Positions 24,240-37,128 of a stretch of 53,093 nt of DNA are shown piece by piece. The stretch covers positions 1 through 53,093 of the forward strand of contig WBMQ01000024.1 of NCBI GenBank assembly GCA_016630905.1, given 5' to 3'. Within the stretch, counting starts at the first letter, position 1; each line of letters opens with the position of its first letter. Source of the DNA: Capillidium heterosporum (lineage: Eukaryota; Entomophthoromycota; Entomophthoromycetes; Entomophthorales; Capillidiaceae). The notes below the pieces were generated by a model. The model was not told the DNA's origin. It saw only the letters and a program-made list of their open reading frames with translations, and did not search any database. The position numbers and the translations under genes were made by a program.

Positions 24240-24922
24240 TATAAAAAATATTTATTAGCTAGGATTAGCCAAGAAGCAATAGTAGCTAGAACTTTATAAA
24301 GGCTAAGAATATTGACCATAAAGCTATATAAGAAGGAGGCTCATACTTATAGCCTAATCTAAAGATGATAGGCAGATAGAAATACTCTAAAGGTAGCTAT
24401 TAGGCTAAGAAGCACAGTTGGGTTCATTGGTTCAGGAAGGCTTTAAGGTTTAGTTCAGATTAATTCAGTTTAGTTTTATTACTTAGTTTAGGTTAATGCA
24501 ACTCTTTACTATAAAGGAATACTAATTATCAGTTTTACATTATACTATATAAAAAGTCTATACTATACTAATAGCAGAAGAAATATCAAATAATTCAATA
24601 TGTTTATTTAATAATAACTTAACCTATTACTAAGTTTACTATAGGCCTTTATATAGGTAACTTGTCTTTAGTAGTTGGTACTTAGAATACTAATAATTAA
24701 CATTTTTCCTAATCTATTAGTAATATTATTCTTCTTATTTTCTAAACATTTATTATTAATCTAAGAAATGCTAAGGCTAATTTAAAGATAATCAATGCTA
24801 AATAAAATGCTTAATTTATGTTAAAGAGAAAAGAATTTTTAGCATTGCTAGAATCAATGCTAAATTAGTAATCTATATATCTAAAATGTAAAACTATAGC
24901 TAATTAAAAGAATTTTCTTACA
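24240..24922 (+). repeat. D-related LTR, forward
   Basis: Starts near AAAAATATTTATTAGC and ends AATTTTCTTACA. Overall it follows D, but its opening matches the diverged variant at 9532-9832 rather than the main D family. Confidence 0.5.
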
Positions 24923-24987
24923 AATATAATATAAATATTATATTCTAGGCTAGCTAATATAGATATAGTTAAATTTTTTATAACTAA

Positions 24988-25902
24988 TGTTGGCTGGTTG
25001 CCCTTGCTGAGTGTTTGACCACTGGCTTGGACTTCTAGTCAAGTAGGTTTAGCCAAACTTGGTGAGTCCTTCAGCATGGGACATGACATGTGTATTGTGT
25101 TGTGGGCTGACTAATATAGATGCAGCAACTGCCCTACAATTAAATCCAATATAAAAGCTTTATTCTTGCAACACTTCTGGTTAGGAACCCTTAAAACGTT
25201 ATAATCAACCTAACCCAAACTTAATCTACAATTAGGGCAAACTTAAAAGAAAGGTCTCAAACAATTCTGATAAACCAACTCAGAAACTCTCTTTTCCTCT
25301 ATTGATGAAAGCAATCCAGAAACTCTTTTTCTTTCCCTCTTGTTCTTTCACTGTCCTTTTAGTCCTCCTATCCATTTCTTCTTGTCTGGTGGTCTGTTTT
25401 CTGTTTTTGTCCTCTTCTTATTCTTTCTCTCTTTTCTCTTTCTGTCTATCCCTCTCTGTCTGTCTTTTCTCTCTATTTGTTTTTTTCTCTCTGTCTGTCC
25501 TTTGTCCTCCTTATATGGTAGATCTAAAACAAGGCATAATTTGGAGGCTTGTCAGTGAACTCTTTTCTTAATGAACTGGAGAGTCACTATCCTAATTACT
25601 GCTGTCTGCCTTCGCATTTTGGATTCACTTTCTCTGTAAGTTAACTATTAGAGAAATCTGGCATTAAGTCCAAAATCCCAAACTTACCTTCTTAATAGAA
25701 ATTGGTCTTAGGTAATTTGAGCACTTTGCTATTAGTTAGAATATATACTAATGAATGGTAGGTATTTTAAAGCACAGAGATGAATATGTAACTGTATCAT
25801 CCCAAAATGCTCTGTCCAGTAGTAGCCAAATCGTAGGTTTCCTATTGAAAAATTAATGTTCCAATGTTCAACACCCAACTTAGCCTGAGAGCTAAGTTGA
25901 CA
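24988..25902 (+). repeat. LTR1 solo copy, little RIP, target duplication ACTAA
   Basis: 915 bp from TGTTGGCTGGTTGCCC to AGCTAAGTTGACA, with ACTAA at 24983-24987 and 25903-25907. It is nearly identical to the 5408 copy. The main length difference lies in the pyrimidine-rich tract (about 25321-25510), which again opens spurious frames of 72 and 89 codons. The TATAAAAGC promoter-like box is conserved at about 25150. Confidence 0.92.
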
Positions 25903-25907
25903 ACTAA

Positions 25908-27752
25908 TAAAAGTACTAAAAATTTTTAAATATCTAATTAAATTAATATAATTTATATATAATTTTAAATCCTTAATTTAAAAAATCTATTTATTTTATA
26001 TAAAAGTTATAACTTAATTATATATAAGTAGATACTTTTTTTATAAAGGGGTAGATATATATTTTAGTTATAGTAATTCATCTTTAAAGTTTGAATTTAA
26101 TAATTTCTATAGCTAATTAATATAGTAAAGCTAGTTATTTAGTAATTTAAAGTAAACTATTAAAAAATAAAGTTTTTAATATAAAGTATATTGTTAGAAT
26201 ATAGTATAAGTATAAGCTAACTATAAAATAGTATAAATTAATAATTACTTTACAACTTAGCTAAAAAGCTAAGTTAATATTAAAAATTAAATTATTTTAG
26301 TATTTTATTAAAAATCTATAATTATATTACTATTTAATATAATTCTTTAGATTATATAGTAGCTTTAATTATAATTTTAAAATTATATTATATAGTATAT
26401 TTGTTTAAACTTTTTTATTACTATATTATTAATATTTTTTTATAAATATACTAATTAGTAATAGTATTGATTTTAAGCCTATTCTACTTTTAAAATTTAC
26501 CTTTTTATTTTAATAGTATTATATTTTACTATTTATAGCTATTTCTAATAGCTTAGTTTTATTTTCTAGTTTATAAATAAAGTTTTAGTTTTATATAGTA
26601 TACTTATATAGTCTAAATTCTTTACTTTTTAGTATACTATATTTTAACTTTTCTTTATATTTAAAATGATTTATATTACTAATATAGTAGCTAATATTAA
26701 TTCTATTATTCTAATATATTATAATACTATTATTAATTAGATCTAATAGTGCCTCTTTAGACTTTATAGCTACTATTATATTTAGCTAAATTTTACTAAT
26801 AAGTATTCTTAATAGATACTTTTTAATAAATAGTATTTTAATAATACTTATTAGGTATTAAAATTTTAATATTAAGATATTGTATTAATAATAGTTAAAT
26901 TTTCTAAATTATAACTAAAAATAAATATATAAAAATAATTAAAAATATCTAATAAGTAAAAAATTCCTAATTAAAAATAGTTATAAATAGTAAATAAAAA
27001 ATTTAAAGGTTAATAAAAAAACCTTATATTAAAAATATAATAACTAAAGTTAATATAAAAAACTTATTTATAAGCTATTAAATTATAATTTACTTTAAAG
27101 CTATAGTATATACCTAAACTTTTACTTTAAAAAGAGCTTTTTATATATTAATTTGATTTTTATTAGTTTGAAAAATCTTTTTAATTATTTTAAAGTTTTT
27201 AACTTATAGTTTTATAAAAATTAAAAATTTTTATTTGCTATAAAGAATTTAAATATATATTAGCTAGTTTATAATATAATAACTATATATCTAATACTAA
27301 AAAACTTATTAAGTTTAATTAGAACTACTTAATTTAAAATTTAAACTAATAGCTAAATATTTAATAAAAATAACTAATACTAAATTAAATATTTTATTTA
27401 GTATTGGCTATTTCTAATTAGTATTTTAAATATTAATAATCAATTTTTTACTTAATTTTTAATATTTATATTTATAATATTTTTTAAATAATTATTTATA
27501 ACTTTTAATAGCATAAATATTTACTACTAAAAGTAAGTAACTTATATAAAGTATATAGTAAATTTAGTAGTAAGCTAAGTAATTATTAAACTATTTAATA
27601 ATAATAATATTAATAGTATAATTTAAAACTAAAAGTTAATATTTTTTAAATTAGATAGTTATACTAATCTAAATCAAACTATAAAACTAATTTATACTAA
27701 ATATAAGATCTAAAGAAATACTACTAAATCTAACTAATAATAATATAATAAA
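25908..27752. repeat. AT-rich LTR relics
   Basis: Contains an LTR1/LTR3 3' end at about 26262-26280 (AGCTAAAAAGCTAAGTTAATA), a reverse LTR2 start ending about 26769, a short reverse D start after it, and a degraded LTR2 start at about 27708. No gene is visible. Confidence 0.45.
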
Positions 27753-28389
27753 TGTTAGGAAATGTTCACCAAGAATGCTTATTAGCAGAAGTTAACTAGA
27801 TAGTAATAGTAGTTAGTACTTTATAAAGGTTAAAAAAGTTGATATAAAGGTTATACAAAGAGGATAATCATGCTTAAAGTTGGATTCAAAGGCAGTAAGC
27901 AAACATAACTACTCTAACTATAGCTATAAAACTAAGGAATATAGTCAAATCCATTGTTTAGCTTAAGTTTTCAAATTTTGTTTAGTTCAGGTTAATATAA
28001 CTTTCAGTCTTGAAGGAATACAAATTATTAGTTCTTAATTATACTATGCAAAAAGTCTATACTATACTAATAGCAAAAGAAAAATATCAAATGCTTAATA
28101 CATTTATTTAATAATTACTTAGCCTACTACTAAGTTTACTATAGGCCTTATATAGGTAACTTGTTTTTAGTAGTAAATATTCCAAATACTGGTAATTAGT
28201 ATTTATCTAAACTTTAGTATTATAACTTTTTTGGTTTTTTTAAAAAATAATTATAATCTTAAAGAAGTACAAGGAATAAGACATAGTGACTATAGGATTG
28301 ATTACTTAATTTTTGTTATAAAGGTATTTCTAGACTTGAATTTGGTTTATAGGATGAAACTACAGCTAATTTAAAAATATTTTCTTATA
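27753..28389 (+). repeat. Family D LTR, target duplication ATARA
   Basis: 637 bp from TGTTAGGAAATGTTCACC to TTTTCTTATA. Flanks are ATAAA (27748-27752) and ATAGA (28390-28394), one G to A apart. Inserted in an LTR2 start fragment. This is the reference full-length D copy used here. Confidence 0.8.
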
Positions 28390-28418
28390 ATAGATAAAAA
28401 AATAAAATTAATACTTAT

Positions 28419-29189
28419 TATAAGATTTAAGAAGGTGCTATTAGATCCAACTAATAATGGTATCATAATAGAAACATATAATATGAAAAGTTGGAACAGT
28501 AGAACCAATACTGACTATAGTACTAGTAATATGAATTACCTAAAGAAGGTAAGTTTAAAGAGAAGTAAAGAAAGTTTGAGCAGAATAAGCTAAAAAGATA
28601 TAAAAGACAAATTACATATTTGTACAATTTAATAACTAAAAGGCTAACTAAAAACAATACTTTATTTATAGACAAAACAGATTAGGCTATTATAATAGCT
28701 ATAGTTAATGGTTGAAATCAAAAGGTAGGTAATAGCTATTTAAAAAATAGCAAGGTAAAATGTTATCAAGATATTGGCTTTTGATAATTATCAAGGAGTT
28801 TAAATATCCCTTTAGTATCTTAATTATAATAATACTAGCAGGATTGGTTTTTTCTTTAGCAATCTACTACTTTATAGATTAATTGAATGTTTACTAAGTT
28901 TATCTAAAAAAACTAGTAACTTTATTAACTACTACTGGTGCATTTTCATAGTTAGAAGGTATGAATCAGCTAATATACTGCTAATTATTAGAGTTTCTAG
29001 GTTATAGTTAAGTTTAAGAAAATAGTCAAGGTAATTAAAATAATTGATATATGGGGTGGATTTATAACTAAGATAGCTATAAATTGGAAAACAAAGAAAA
29101 AGAGGAAGGAATAAGAGAAAATTAATATAGTATATAGGGAATTGATTAATAACCTTATTTTAGGAATTGTAACAATTAAGGTTATTATA
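28419..29189 (+). repeat. LTR2 solo copy, target duplication CTTAT
   Basis: 771 bp from TATAAGATTTAAGAAGG to GGTTATTATA, flanked by CTTAT at 28414-28418 and 29190-29194. It carries only one unit of the internal CAGGCT repeat (near 28680), unlike the three in the copies at 3979 and 10336. Confidence 0.85.
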
Positions 29190-29359
29190 CTTATTATTAC
29201 ATTAGTAATAAAGGACTAGATTTTTAAAAAGTAGATTAAATAGTTAAGTAAAAAAGATATATTATAAGAAATATATATATAATTATAGTTATATTTTAGT
29301 TTTAGAAAAGGATAAAGGAAATATATAAAAGCTTAGGTATAAACTAAAGCTAGACTAAA

Positions 29360-30016
29360 GAGGACCTATTAGGAAAAGATTATAAAATAACTAATATTAT
29401 TATATTAGGATTAAAGGTAAAGGTAGATTAATAGATTAATGTTGGCTTAAAAAAATTAATAGTATCAGTAATATTAATTACTTAAAGAAGGTAGGATTTA
29501 AGAATAGTAAGAATTATTAATAGATAATAAAAAGTAAAAAGATAAAGAAATTAAACTATATAAAAATACTATATTAAAATAAAAAGATAAGTAAAAAACA
29601 AAACTTTATTCAAAACTAAAAAAATAAAATTAGGCTATTATAATAGCTATAGCTAGAAAGTAGAATAAGTAATAGCTATTAGAAAATAGCAAAGTAAAAT
29701 ATTATTAAGATAAAAGCTTTTAGTAGCATCTTAAAAGTTTAAATACTTCTTTAGTATCTTAGTAATACTTACTAATTATCAGAATTCTAATATTAATATA
29801 CTATGCTAGTAATAGCTAAAGATTATTAATATATAACCAAAACCAAAAATATAGAAAAATAATTAAAAATATTTAATAAGTAAAACATATTTTTATTTAA
29901 AACTAAATATAAATAAAAAGTAGAAAAATCAAAGACTAGTAAGAAAAAAATAGTGTAGTATATAAAGAAAATTAGTTAAAAATCTTATACTAAAAATTAT
30001 AATAATTAAGATTGCT
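29360..30016 (+). repeat. Strongly degraded LTR2 variant
   Basis: Follows LTR2 through the single-unit internal repeat (TTAGGCTATTATAATAGC, about 29632) to the end AAGATTGCTATA. The left end is unclear. It is more mutated than its neighbour at 28419. Confidence 0.55.
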
Positions 30017-30350
30017 ATACTAAACTAATAAATTTAATTATAATTAAAGTATTTTTATTTACTTATTACTTTTAAATTAAGCTTTAAGTATAAGTTTTAT
30101 TTTTATATAACTTTGTAGTTAGCTTTTTTAACCTTTATAAATACTAACTATTATTGCCTTTTGGTTAACTTTTATTAGTAAGTATTTTTAATAATTATAA
30201 ACTATTTTATTTATATTAACTAGCTTATAACATAGTTATATATAGTGTATTTTATATTAAAAAACTTACTAAGCTTAGCTAAACTTAATTAAAAGTCTAA
30301 ATTGGTAACTAAATATTTAGTAGAATTAACTAGCTAATATTCTATAATAT
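30017..30350 (-). repeat. Reverse D and LTR1/3 fragments at the block edge
   Basis: Reverse D 5' part (to about 30190), then the reverse LTR1/3 5' region (TTACTAAGCTTAGCTAAAC, about 30268). Beyond about 30450 the composition begins to return to normal ahead of CMR1. Confidence 0.45.
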
Positions 30351-30732
30351 ATACTTATTTTAATAATATTATTATAACTAAGCTTTTATATTATATACTT
30401 TAATAAATATTTTCTTTACTAATTACTATAATATTTTAAAATCATAATTTAAGGAAATTCTATAATTATACAAATATTCTTATAAGTTACTTTTTTAAAA
30501 TTGAATGCTATTTCTAAAGTTTAATCTTGTAGCTATAGCATATACTTTTAAATAAATTATATTAAAGTATGCCATCATTTTAAATAAACTTGTTCTATGT
30601 CTGCAAATCTAATTTAATTTCAATTCCTTAAAAAATTGCAAATAATAACCAATTAACCTTTCCAATTTTACAAAATTTTCGTCAACTTCAAAAACAACTC
30701 ATCACTTTATAAATCCAACCCAGCAAACCAAT

Positions 30733-33010
30733 ATGATAACTCGACCTAAGCGCCAGCAAAGAGTGGTTGCTGAATCGCTAATAAAGCATCAGCTAAATGC
30801 CAAAGGCAACGCCAAGTACACGAGCTACAATTTGATCAAAAAGAAGTTCCTTTATATCGACCTGACCAAACGTCTACGAGCCAACCAAATCGAATTATGT
30901 CAGCCCAACTGTCGAATTCAACACAGACGCATTCGAACTAAAAACATCTACCCTCAGGTAAGCTTTTCTATCTTGCCAACTTAACATTATTTAAGAATAT
31001 AGTTAATTCAAATGGTGACGATGAATTTATTTCAACATCAAATAAATCGAATAATTCTAAACGTAATTTAACAAATAAGGTATACCTTTATCAATCTACT
31101 ATATACTGACAATAATTAGAGCAAAACGACGAAGCGAAGCAAAAAAGGTGCATTTAATCCAACAGTGGTGAAAAAGCAGGTATTTTTTAGCTTCACTAAC
31201 TCAATATTGATTTTACAGCATAGTTGCTTTCAGATGATTTCGATGAGGAGTACTTGAAAGTAACCAGCGTCAAAATCAACTACAACCACAGCAAAGGAGA
31301 ATTTCATAAGTTGAAGTGTGGTCGAGGTAGCCTTTACGAACCAAAAAATAAAATCCAATTAACATTTACAAAACTTTAGAATTTAAACCCACCATCACCA
31401 AGCAACCCACCACCAAACCTTTAACTAACAGCGAAAACCAATTGAGCGAGTACGAACGAAAACGTCTACAATTGATCGAAGAGAACTTACGCATGATGGC
31501 CGAACTCGACCTAGGGCTAGGTGGCCTGACTTTGATCCAAAATACCATTACCACCGTACCTCGAGTCACTATCAAGCAAGAACGCAAAGGGGTATCCCTA
31601 CCTATCCGCAAGTCAGGCCGATTAAATAGGAAGGAAAGTGAGAATGGAAGAGTCAACTATCATGAGTACAACAAGAATGAATTAAGCAACGAAGACGAGC
31701 CTAACTCAACTGAGGTACGGCAAGTACTCCTTGGTAATGGGCTGGAGAAGGCTGCAGTCGTCCACAACATAAACGCCAACACCAACTTACCCTTCAACGC
31801 CCCAGTAGGTTGTAAGTGTCCAGTCGGTGACGACACTACCAGCCTGATGATGACATGTTGCCAAGCGAATCGAGACCCACAGCTAGTCAAATTGAACTGG
31901 GACTTTTTGGCTCAAACAAGCAAGGATGCCAATACTAACAAAGTAAAGCAATGGATAGAGGCCGATAAAGCCAGTCTGGATCAATTCAAAAACTTGAATC
32001 TAGTTACCACTGATGAAATTGTCATTCGACCTGGTGAAATCAAGCTCATCGACTTTTGTCCCGACTCGAGCAAGATCCTTACTGCCTTCAGTGACCTATC
32101 GGGGTATGTATCCTTAGCCGACCTAACCCAATTGCTTGATGACTACAACGGTACCCCACTTGACAAAACTCAATGCATATCTCGGTTAAACTTGGAGCAG
32201 GTAACCGTATGCAAGGATGCCATCGTTGGCTTGAACTTTGACAATGCCCATCCCTCCCTATTGATGATGGCAACCAAACTTGGCAAGATCCAATCGCTGG
32301 ACACCACTAACCTCAAAGTGGTGACTCACTACCAGGATCGCAGTACGATTTTAACGGCCTTTGACCCATTATATAATTTAGTTAATCAGGTGGCGTTCGG
32401 GACGACGGACGGTATCGTCGGGCTTTTGGATCGTAGGCAGCCAACTTTAGCAGCCACTTTACACAAAGTGCAACCCAACAACAAGTTTGTCAAGTTCTTA
32501 GCTTCTGACCCTAGTAATGATTTCCAGTTAGTAGCCGGGTTCGCCTCTGGTTTAATCCAAACTTACGACCTACGTAGGACAGGTGTCGATTTCACCGTTG
32601 CCCAACTCAAGTTACCCAAGACAGCCTACTATGGTCAATTCCACACCAATGGCAGCAGGTTTCTCACTATGGCTTACGATCACTGCATGCGCACCATCGA
32701 CATTACATCAGATAAGCAACTTCAAGTCAATCGCACCTATACCCACCAAACCTTTGATGCCAGTAAAGGCAAGTATCTTTTACCGGCTGCCTTTACACCA
32801 AATTCCAACACCATCCTAGCTGCTGACTTTAACTATAGACTCACGGTATACTCCACATTAACAACGTTGCCCCTCATACATCTCAACCAGAGCATATTTG
32901 GGAAATATAGGCCCAACGCCTTATGCTTCCACCCTAAATTCGACTTCACAAATCGAAGGTTTCCTTTGGTTTATGGTACAAGGAATGGCACCTTTGCCAT
33001 TGTTATTTAG
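30733..33010 (+). CDS. CMR1: CMR1/WDR76-like WD40 protein
   Basis: Predicted nuclear WD40 protein of the Cmr1/WDR76 family, linked to DNA damage and replication stress. I place exons at 30733-30957, 30996-31079, 31120-31179, 31224-31326 and 31380-33010; all phases agree without any indel. The basic N-terminal region is followed by the family-typical SEYERKRLQLIEENLRMMAE helix, a second basic patch (RKSGRLNRKE), and then a beta-propeller of weakly conserved repeats. The best of these is VIRPGEIKLIDFCP, matching the family's first blade. The C-terminal half keeps the family order (SRFLTMAYDHCMRTIDI, then a long final pair of blades ending YGTRNGTFAIVI). It is the first gene after the repeat block and converges on SAMHD1. 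Assignment is by family pattern; another WD40 family is possible but less likely. Confidence 0.75.
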
Positions 33011-33402
33011 TATTGTAAAAGTTGATTCTAGCTGTATAAGTTAACGTTGATCCTTCCTATGAAACTTATTGATTTGTCGATGCATAAATAGTTGCTATTA
33101 GTTTATAAACTAGAGACGTCCGCTTAGGCCAGTTTTGATTTTTATTCACCTGTATTCACCTATAGGCGAAATGAAGATTATCAAATAAAAACATATAACT
33201 TGCTCAAATAGGTATCTAGTGCTTCCTTTGGATAAATAGCTGTTAAAAATAAATGGAATATAGGAATAAAAGTGACAATCTAATAAATTTAGAAACAAGA
33301 TCTTTCAAAAGTACATATCTTGAAATCCTATTAATCTCTTAAGCTAGCTTATATTTACCCGTACAAACTCCTACAACCAAAAAGAACAAAACAGCAACTT
33401 AT
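33011..33402. other. Convergent intergenic region
   Basis: About 390 bases between the stop codons of CMR1 and the SAMHD1-like gene, presumably both 3' UTRs. Nothing else recognised. Confidence 0.5.
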
Positions 33403-35218
33403 TTAGTTTTCATTCGTCAACCCCAACTTCTTCACCAGCCTCTGGAAGGCAACTCGAATAGCTTCCGTCTATTTTGTAAAGCTATTAGCCAAATGCAAAT
33501 GCAAAAAATTCAATACCTTATTCTTATGCTTCGAATACACTCTTAGCGTAACTTCCATAAACTGGCTAGGTGTCAAATAAGAAAGGTTATTGGACATCTT
33601 GTAGCCACCTATTGAAATTCAAACCAATAAAGTCAATATTAGCAAGTCAAAATATGCAATCTTACGCTTCTGGTCCTTGGAGTAGAAAGTCACATAGTCA
33701 ACCGGATTGGCAGTGCCTTTACCGTAACTCAAAGTGTTCCAATCCAAGATGACATCACATTGTTCGAACATCACCATGTCACTACTACGTTCAGCGACAA
33801 CATCCGCTTCGGTAATCTTATCCTAACGTACTCAATTTAACCAATGTATATCAAGTGACAACTTACTTTGTTAATATGGTCGTAAGTAGTAGGCGGGATG
33901 ATAACTTGGTCGACAAAATCATATAGTTGCCTCGTAAATATCCTTTTGATCAGCTTTTTAGCATCGGTCAATTCCTAAAATTTGGAAAAGTAACGTTAAC
34001 AAAATAACTAAACTCAACGTTGTTACTGCAAGCTTAGACTTGGAAATATCCTGTAGGATATCATCTGTCACATAAAGATAGGCTTCCGGTTCATAGATGC
34101 TTTCAGATAGCTTCAAGGTGGGGTCAGCAAGTAGTAAGGCGTCGGTTATCATGAGGTCGATAGCTCGTGCTTCAAAAGAAGTTAAAAATCAAATCGAATC
34201 AAATCCAAAAACAAACTTACAAACCCTATGGCAATACACCCGTTTGAACATAGAGTACCGCGTATGGAAAAGTTCATACACATTGTTAAACTCTTTCTGG
34301 TTGTAACAAATTTGATTGTTGGAAACCTTGTTGTAGTTCAAGAATCTACAGCACATAAAAAATTAAAGACCGCTAAACCAAACCAAAACTACCTTTTAAC
34401 ATCAAATGAAATAGGTAAACCAATGTTAAAGGCATCGCGCTGCAGGTAATCGAACTTATCGACATCCAACCCATTTCGCTTATTGGAAACGATATCAAAT
34501 AAATACCCTTTCTCCCTTAAATTGGTCATATTAGGTGGCAGTCCCAGGATATACTCCTTTATCTCCTTGACTGACTGGGTATCGATATCAATGCTGTTAC
34601 TATCAATTAAATACTCTAACATAAGTTGCGACCCTTCTTCATGGGTCCAAGTTGTTTGAGGACTGTTCATAAACAAAATTTTAAAAAAACTCAACACTTT
34701 AAAGGTACTTGGCTTTAGGTAAGAACAGATTATCGAATAGGTGACTGAATGGGCCATGTCCTAAAAACGTACAAGCATCAAATTAAATATTGCAAATATT
34801 GAAAAGTTACCTAAATCATGACACAGCCCAGCTAAACTTACGTTTAATATATCAGTGTTGGTCAACTCCAACTCGGGTTGATTCTGCTTCAAATTGGTAC
34901 ATAGCTCTTCCGCCAAATGGAATACTCCTAAGTATCCATATAACAGTTTATCAACATCATCTATTAACAAAAATCCTTACCTATCGAATGTTCAAACCTA
35001 CGGTGTGAAGCACCTGGATACACGAAATAAGATGAACCTAGTTGGTGCAGGTATCGCAGCCTTTGAAATTGTTCGGTATCGATAAACTGCAAAGCTTCTT
35101 TTCGTACGAATATATGCCCCTAATAAAATAAAGATAAAGCCAAAATTAGTTTGAATATTCACCCCAAACTTCCTACATGAATCGGGTCCTTGATATACTT
35201 GCCGTTATCCAAATCCAT
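33403..35218 (-). CDS. SAMHD1: SAMHD1-like dNTP triphosphohydrolase (HD domain)
   Basis: Predicted to hydrolyse dNTPs to deoxynucleoside and triphosphate, lowering the dNTP pool. I reconstruct 11 exons with 10 short introns, all phases agreeing. In order it shows: [35 protein letters not shown] (first metal His); [15 protein letters not shown] (the HD pair); TTWTHEEGS (the next conserved His); [20 protein letters not shown] (last metal Asp); and [10 protein letters not shown]. The C-terminal lobe ends KLGLTNEN. All residues of the HD site I can check are present. The start used is the ATG at 35216-35218. The frame stays open upstream to about 35300 and could include the end of a SAM domain (ESLGYKCKG...LRHFRYLR), so the true N-terminus is uncertain. 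Confidence 0.88.
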
Positions 35219-35302
35219 ATTTTTATCCAGCCCTACTCTTAAATATCTGAAGTGTCGAAGGGGAAGCGTGCCTTTACATTTATAGCCTAAACTTTCCAAA
35301 AG

Positions 35303-36042
35303 CTAGAGCTTTTAAGCTTGAATTATCAAGTTTATGGTATGACGTTGATCCAAATCAAATAGACCATGAGTTTTGGAGTAGATCAAGCAATTTGTCAAAT
35401 ATATATGAATATTGCTTTCTGTAGAATCCATCATTTTAGCATATCAAATAAGCCATTGTGTTAAAAGTCTTGATAGAGACATATCAAAGCTATTGATATA
35501 CAAATACTCATTTATAAATTCAAGTATACTTTCTCCTTTCAATAATCAACTCCTGCTTGCCAAAAATAAGAATTGGAGTGCCTGATGATATTATAGAGCA
35601 GTATGTACCTTCAAATATATCCACATAAAATATACTATAGTTTAGTAGTCACATATAAACTCTGTATTGGTTTTATTGAATCTTGTAGCCTACAAGAGTT
35701 CGCATCAATCCAGACCTATAGTAGATTTTACATTTGGATCCATTGATAGTAAATACCAAAATAGTTTTTAGCAAAGATAAGTTAAGGATCCTTTGGATCA
35801 TGTCTGTAATGCTTGACAAAAGTACACTTCAAATGCTCTGCCTCAAATATAAAAGCTTAAAAATTTCAACATAATGAACATCTGCTTTGAAAAAAGAAAA
35901 CTCTTTAATAACTTGTCATAAATCCAACTCAAATCTAGAGAATAAAAAACCCAAAAAAATTTTCAAGGATCAAAACTTAAATTCCAATACCTCCAAGATT
36001 TTACCTACATTTTGCTTCAAACCAAACAACCAAAATTGAAAC
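35303..36042. promoter_or_regulatory. Divergent upstream region of SAMHD1-like gene and CMS1
   Basis: About 740 bases separating divergent genes. It should hold both promoters and possibly further 5' exons of the SAMHD1-like gene. I see no specific site I can defend. Confidence 0.35.
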
Positions 36043-37128
36043 ATGGCTTTAGACAAAAGTATAGAGAAAGGAAAGTCAGGCGACTCTTTAGAGGATGAGT
36101 TTTATCTATCCGACGATGGGGTAGATGGCAACAATGAAGTTGAGGGGGACGAAGAAGTCGAAGATTCTGCCAATTCAGACACCGAAACGAAAGAGAAAGT
36201 TGCTAGCAAACGTACCAAAACTAGTTCCGCTCCTAAGAAGAAACACAAGGTAAATTAAATTGGTTAGTTTATTTTGTTAAAAATTTAGAAAAGGGTAAGT
36301 TTTCCTTGAAGGAGTTTGATGTCTCAGCAGCTACTCCAGAAGAGCTGAAAATGTATACCGAGCAAGCTATAAAGGACAGGTTCCCCAAGCTGTCACAGAT
36401 CGAATTGGACGAATTTAATTTCAAAAGTAAGTTTTATCATCACAACATAATACGGTACTTATACTTTTCAACCAGGTGAAAACTTTGTCGACAACACAAA
36501 GCTGGATCAAGTACACACGGTCAATACCTTGGGCACTTATATAAAAAGCAGTAAGCCTTATTATCATTACCATGCTCAAAATGAATTATCCTTGACCAAA
36601 ATTTTTGTTCTAGTTATCGATCCCTCCCAGCTACTTCAAACCAACAGCAACTTAGGTCTACCCAAGCTACTAGTAGTCACTACTTCAGCTATTCGAGCAA
36701 CTAATCTGATAAGGTAAGTTTCTATTGAAGCTACAAATATACTAACAATGCATGTATTAGGACGATAAAGGAGGTAGACAGTAAGCTAAGCGTCTTTAAG
36801 GGATTCGCCAAGCACCTCAAGGTTACCGAGCAACAAAAATTTCTCAAGAGTAAAAGAGTTGATATTATCGTAGGCACCCCTTCTAGGATTATTGAGCTCA
36901 TTGATTTAGGTAAATAGTTTGATTTTCATATTCTTTGTTGTACTTATACTCTATTATGTAGAGGCCGTCTCCCTCCAAGATTTAAAGTTAATTGTATACG
37001 ACTTGCAGCTAGACGCCAAGCAAAGAAATATCTTTACATCACCTGACTTGGGAGTAGCTGCTTTGGACTTACTTAAGGATAAGTTGAGATCGGTTGTTTT
37101 AACTGGGACCAAGTTGGCTTACTTTTAA
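36043..37128 (+). CDS. CMS1: CMS1-family ribosome biogenesis protein
   Basis: Cms1/CMSS1 proteins are nucleolar factors related to DEAD-box helicases and associated with small-subunit rRNA processing. Exon 1 encodes an acidic N-terminus (SDDGVDGNNEVEGDEEVED) ending in a Lys-rich tract. The later exons give TPEELKMYTEQAIKDRFP, LPKLLVVTTSAIRATNLIR, FKGFAKHLKVTEQQKFLKSK, VDIIVGTPSRIIELIDL and LQDLKLIVYDLQLDAKQRN. These correspond to the family's degenerate helicase motifs (VGTPSR in place of motif Ib, VYDL where DEAD would lie). Five introns, with the first acceptor at AAAAG before GGTAAG keeping the frame. It ends TAA at 37126-37128. Confidence 0.8.

Noticed and set aside
25302-25571. Open frames of 72 and 89 codons resembling those at 5.7 kb
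   Set aside because: Same LTR1 tract in a second copy; the similarity is that of the repeat, not of a gene family.
31366-31890. Antisense frames of 96 and 76 codons under CMR1
   Set aside because: Shadows of the strongly conserved forward exon.
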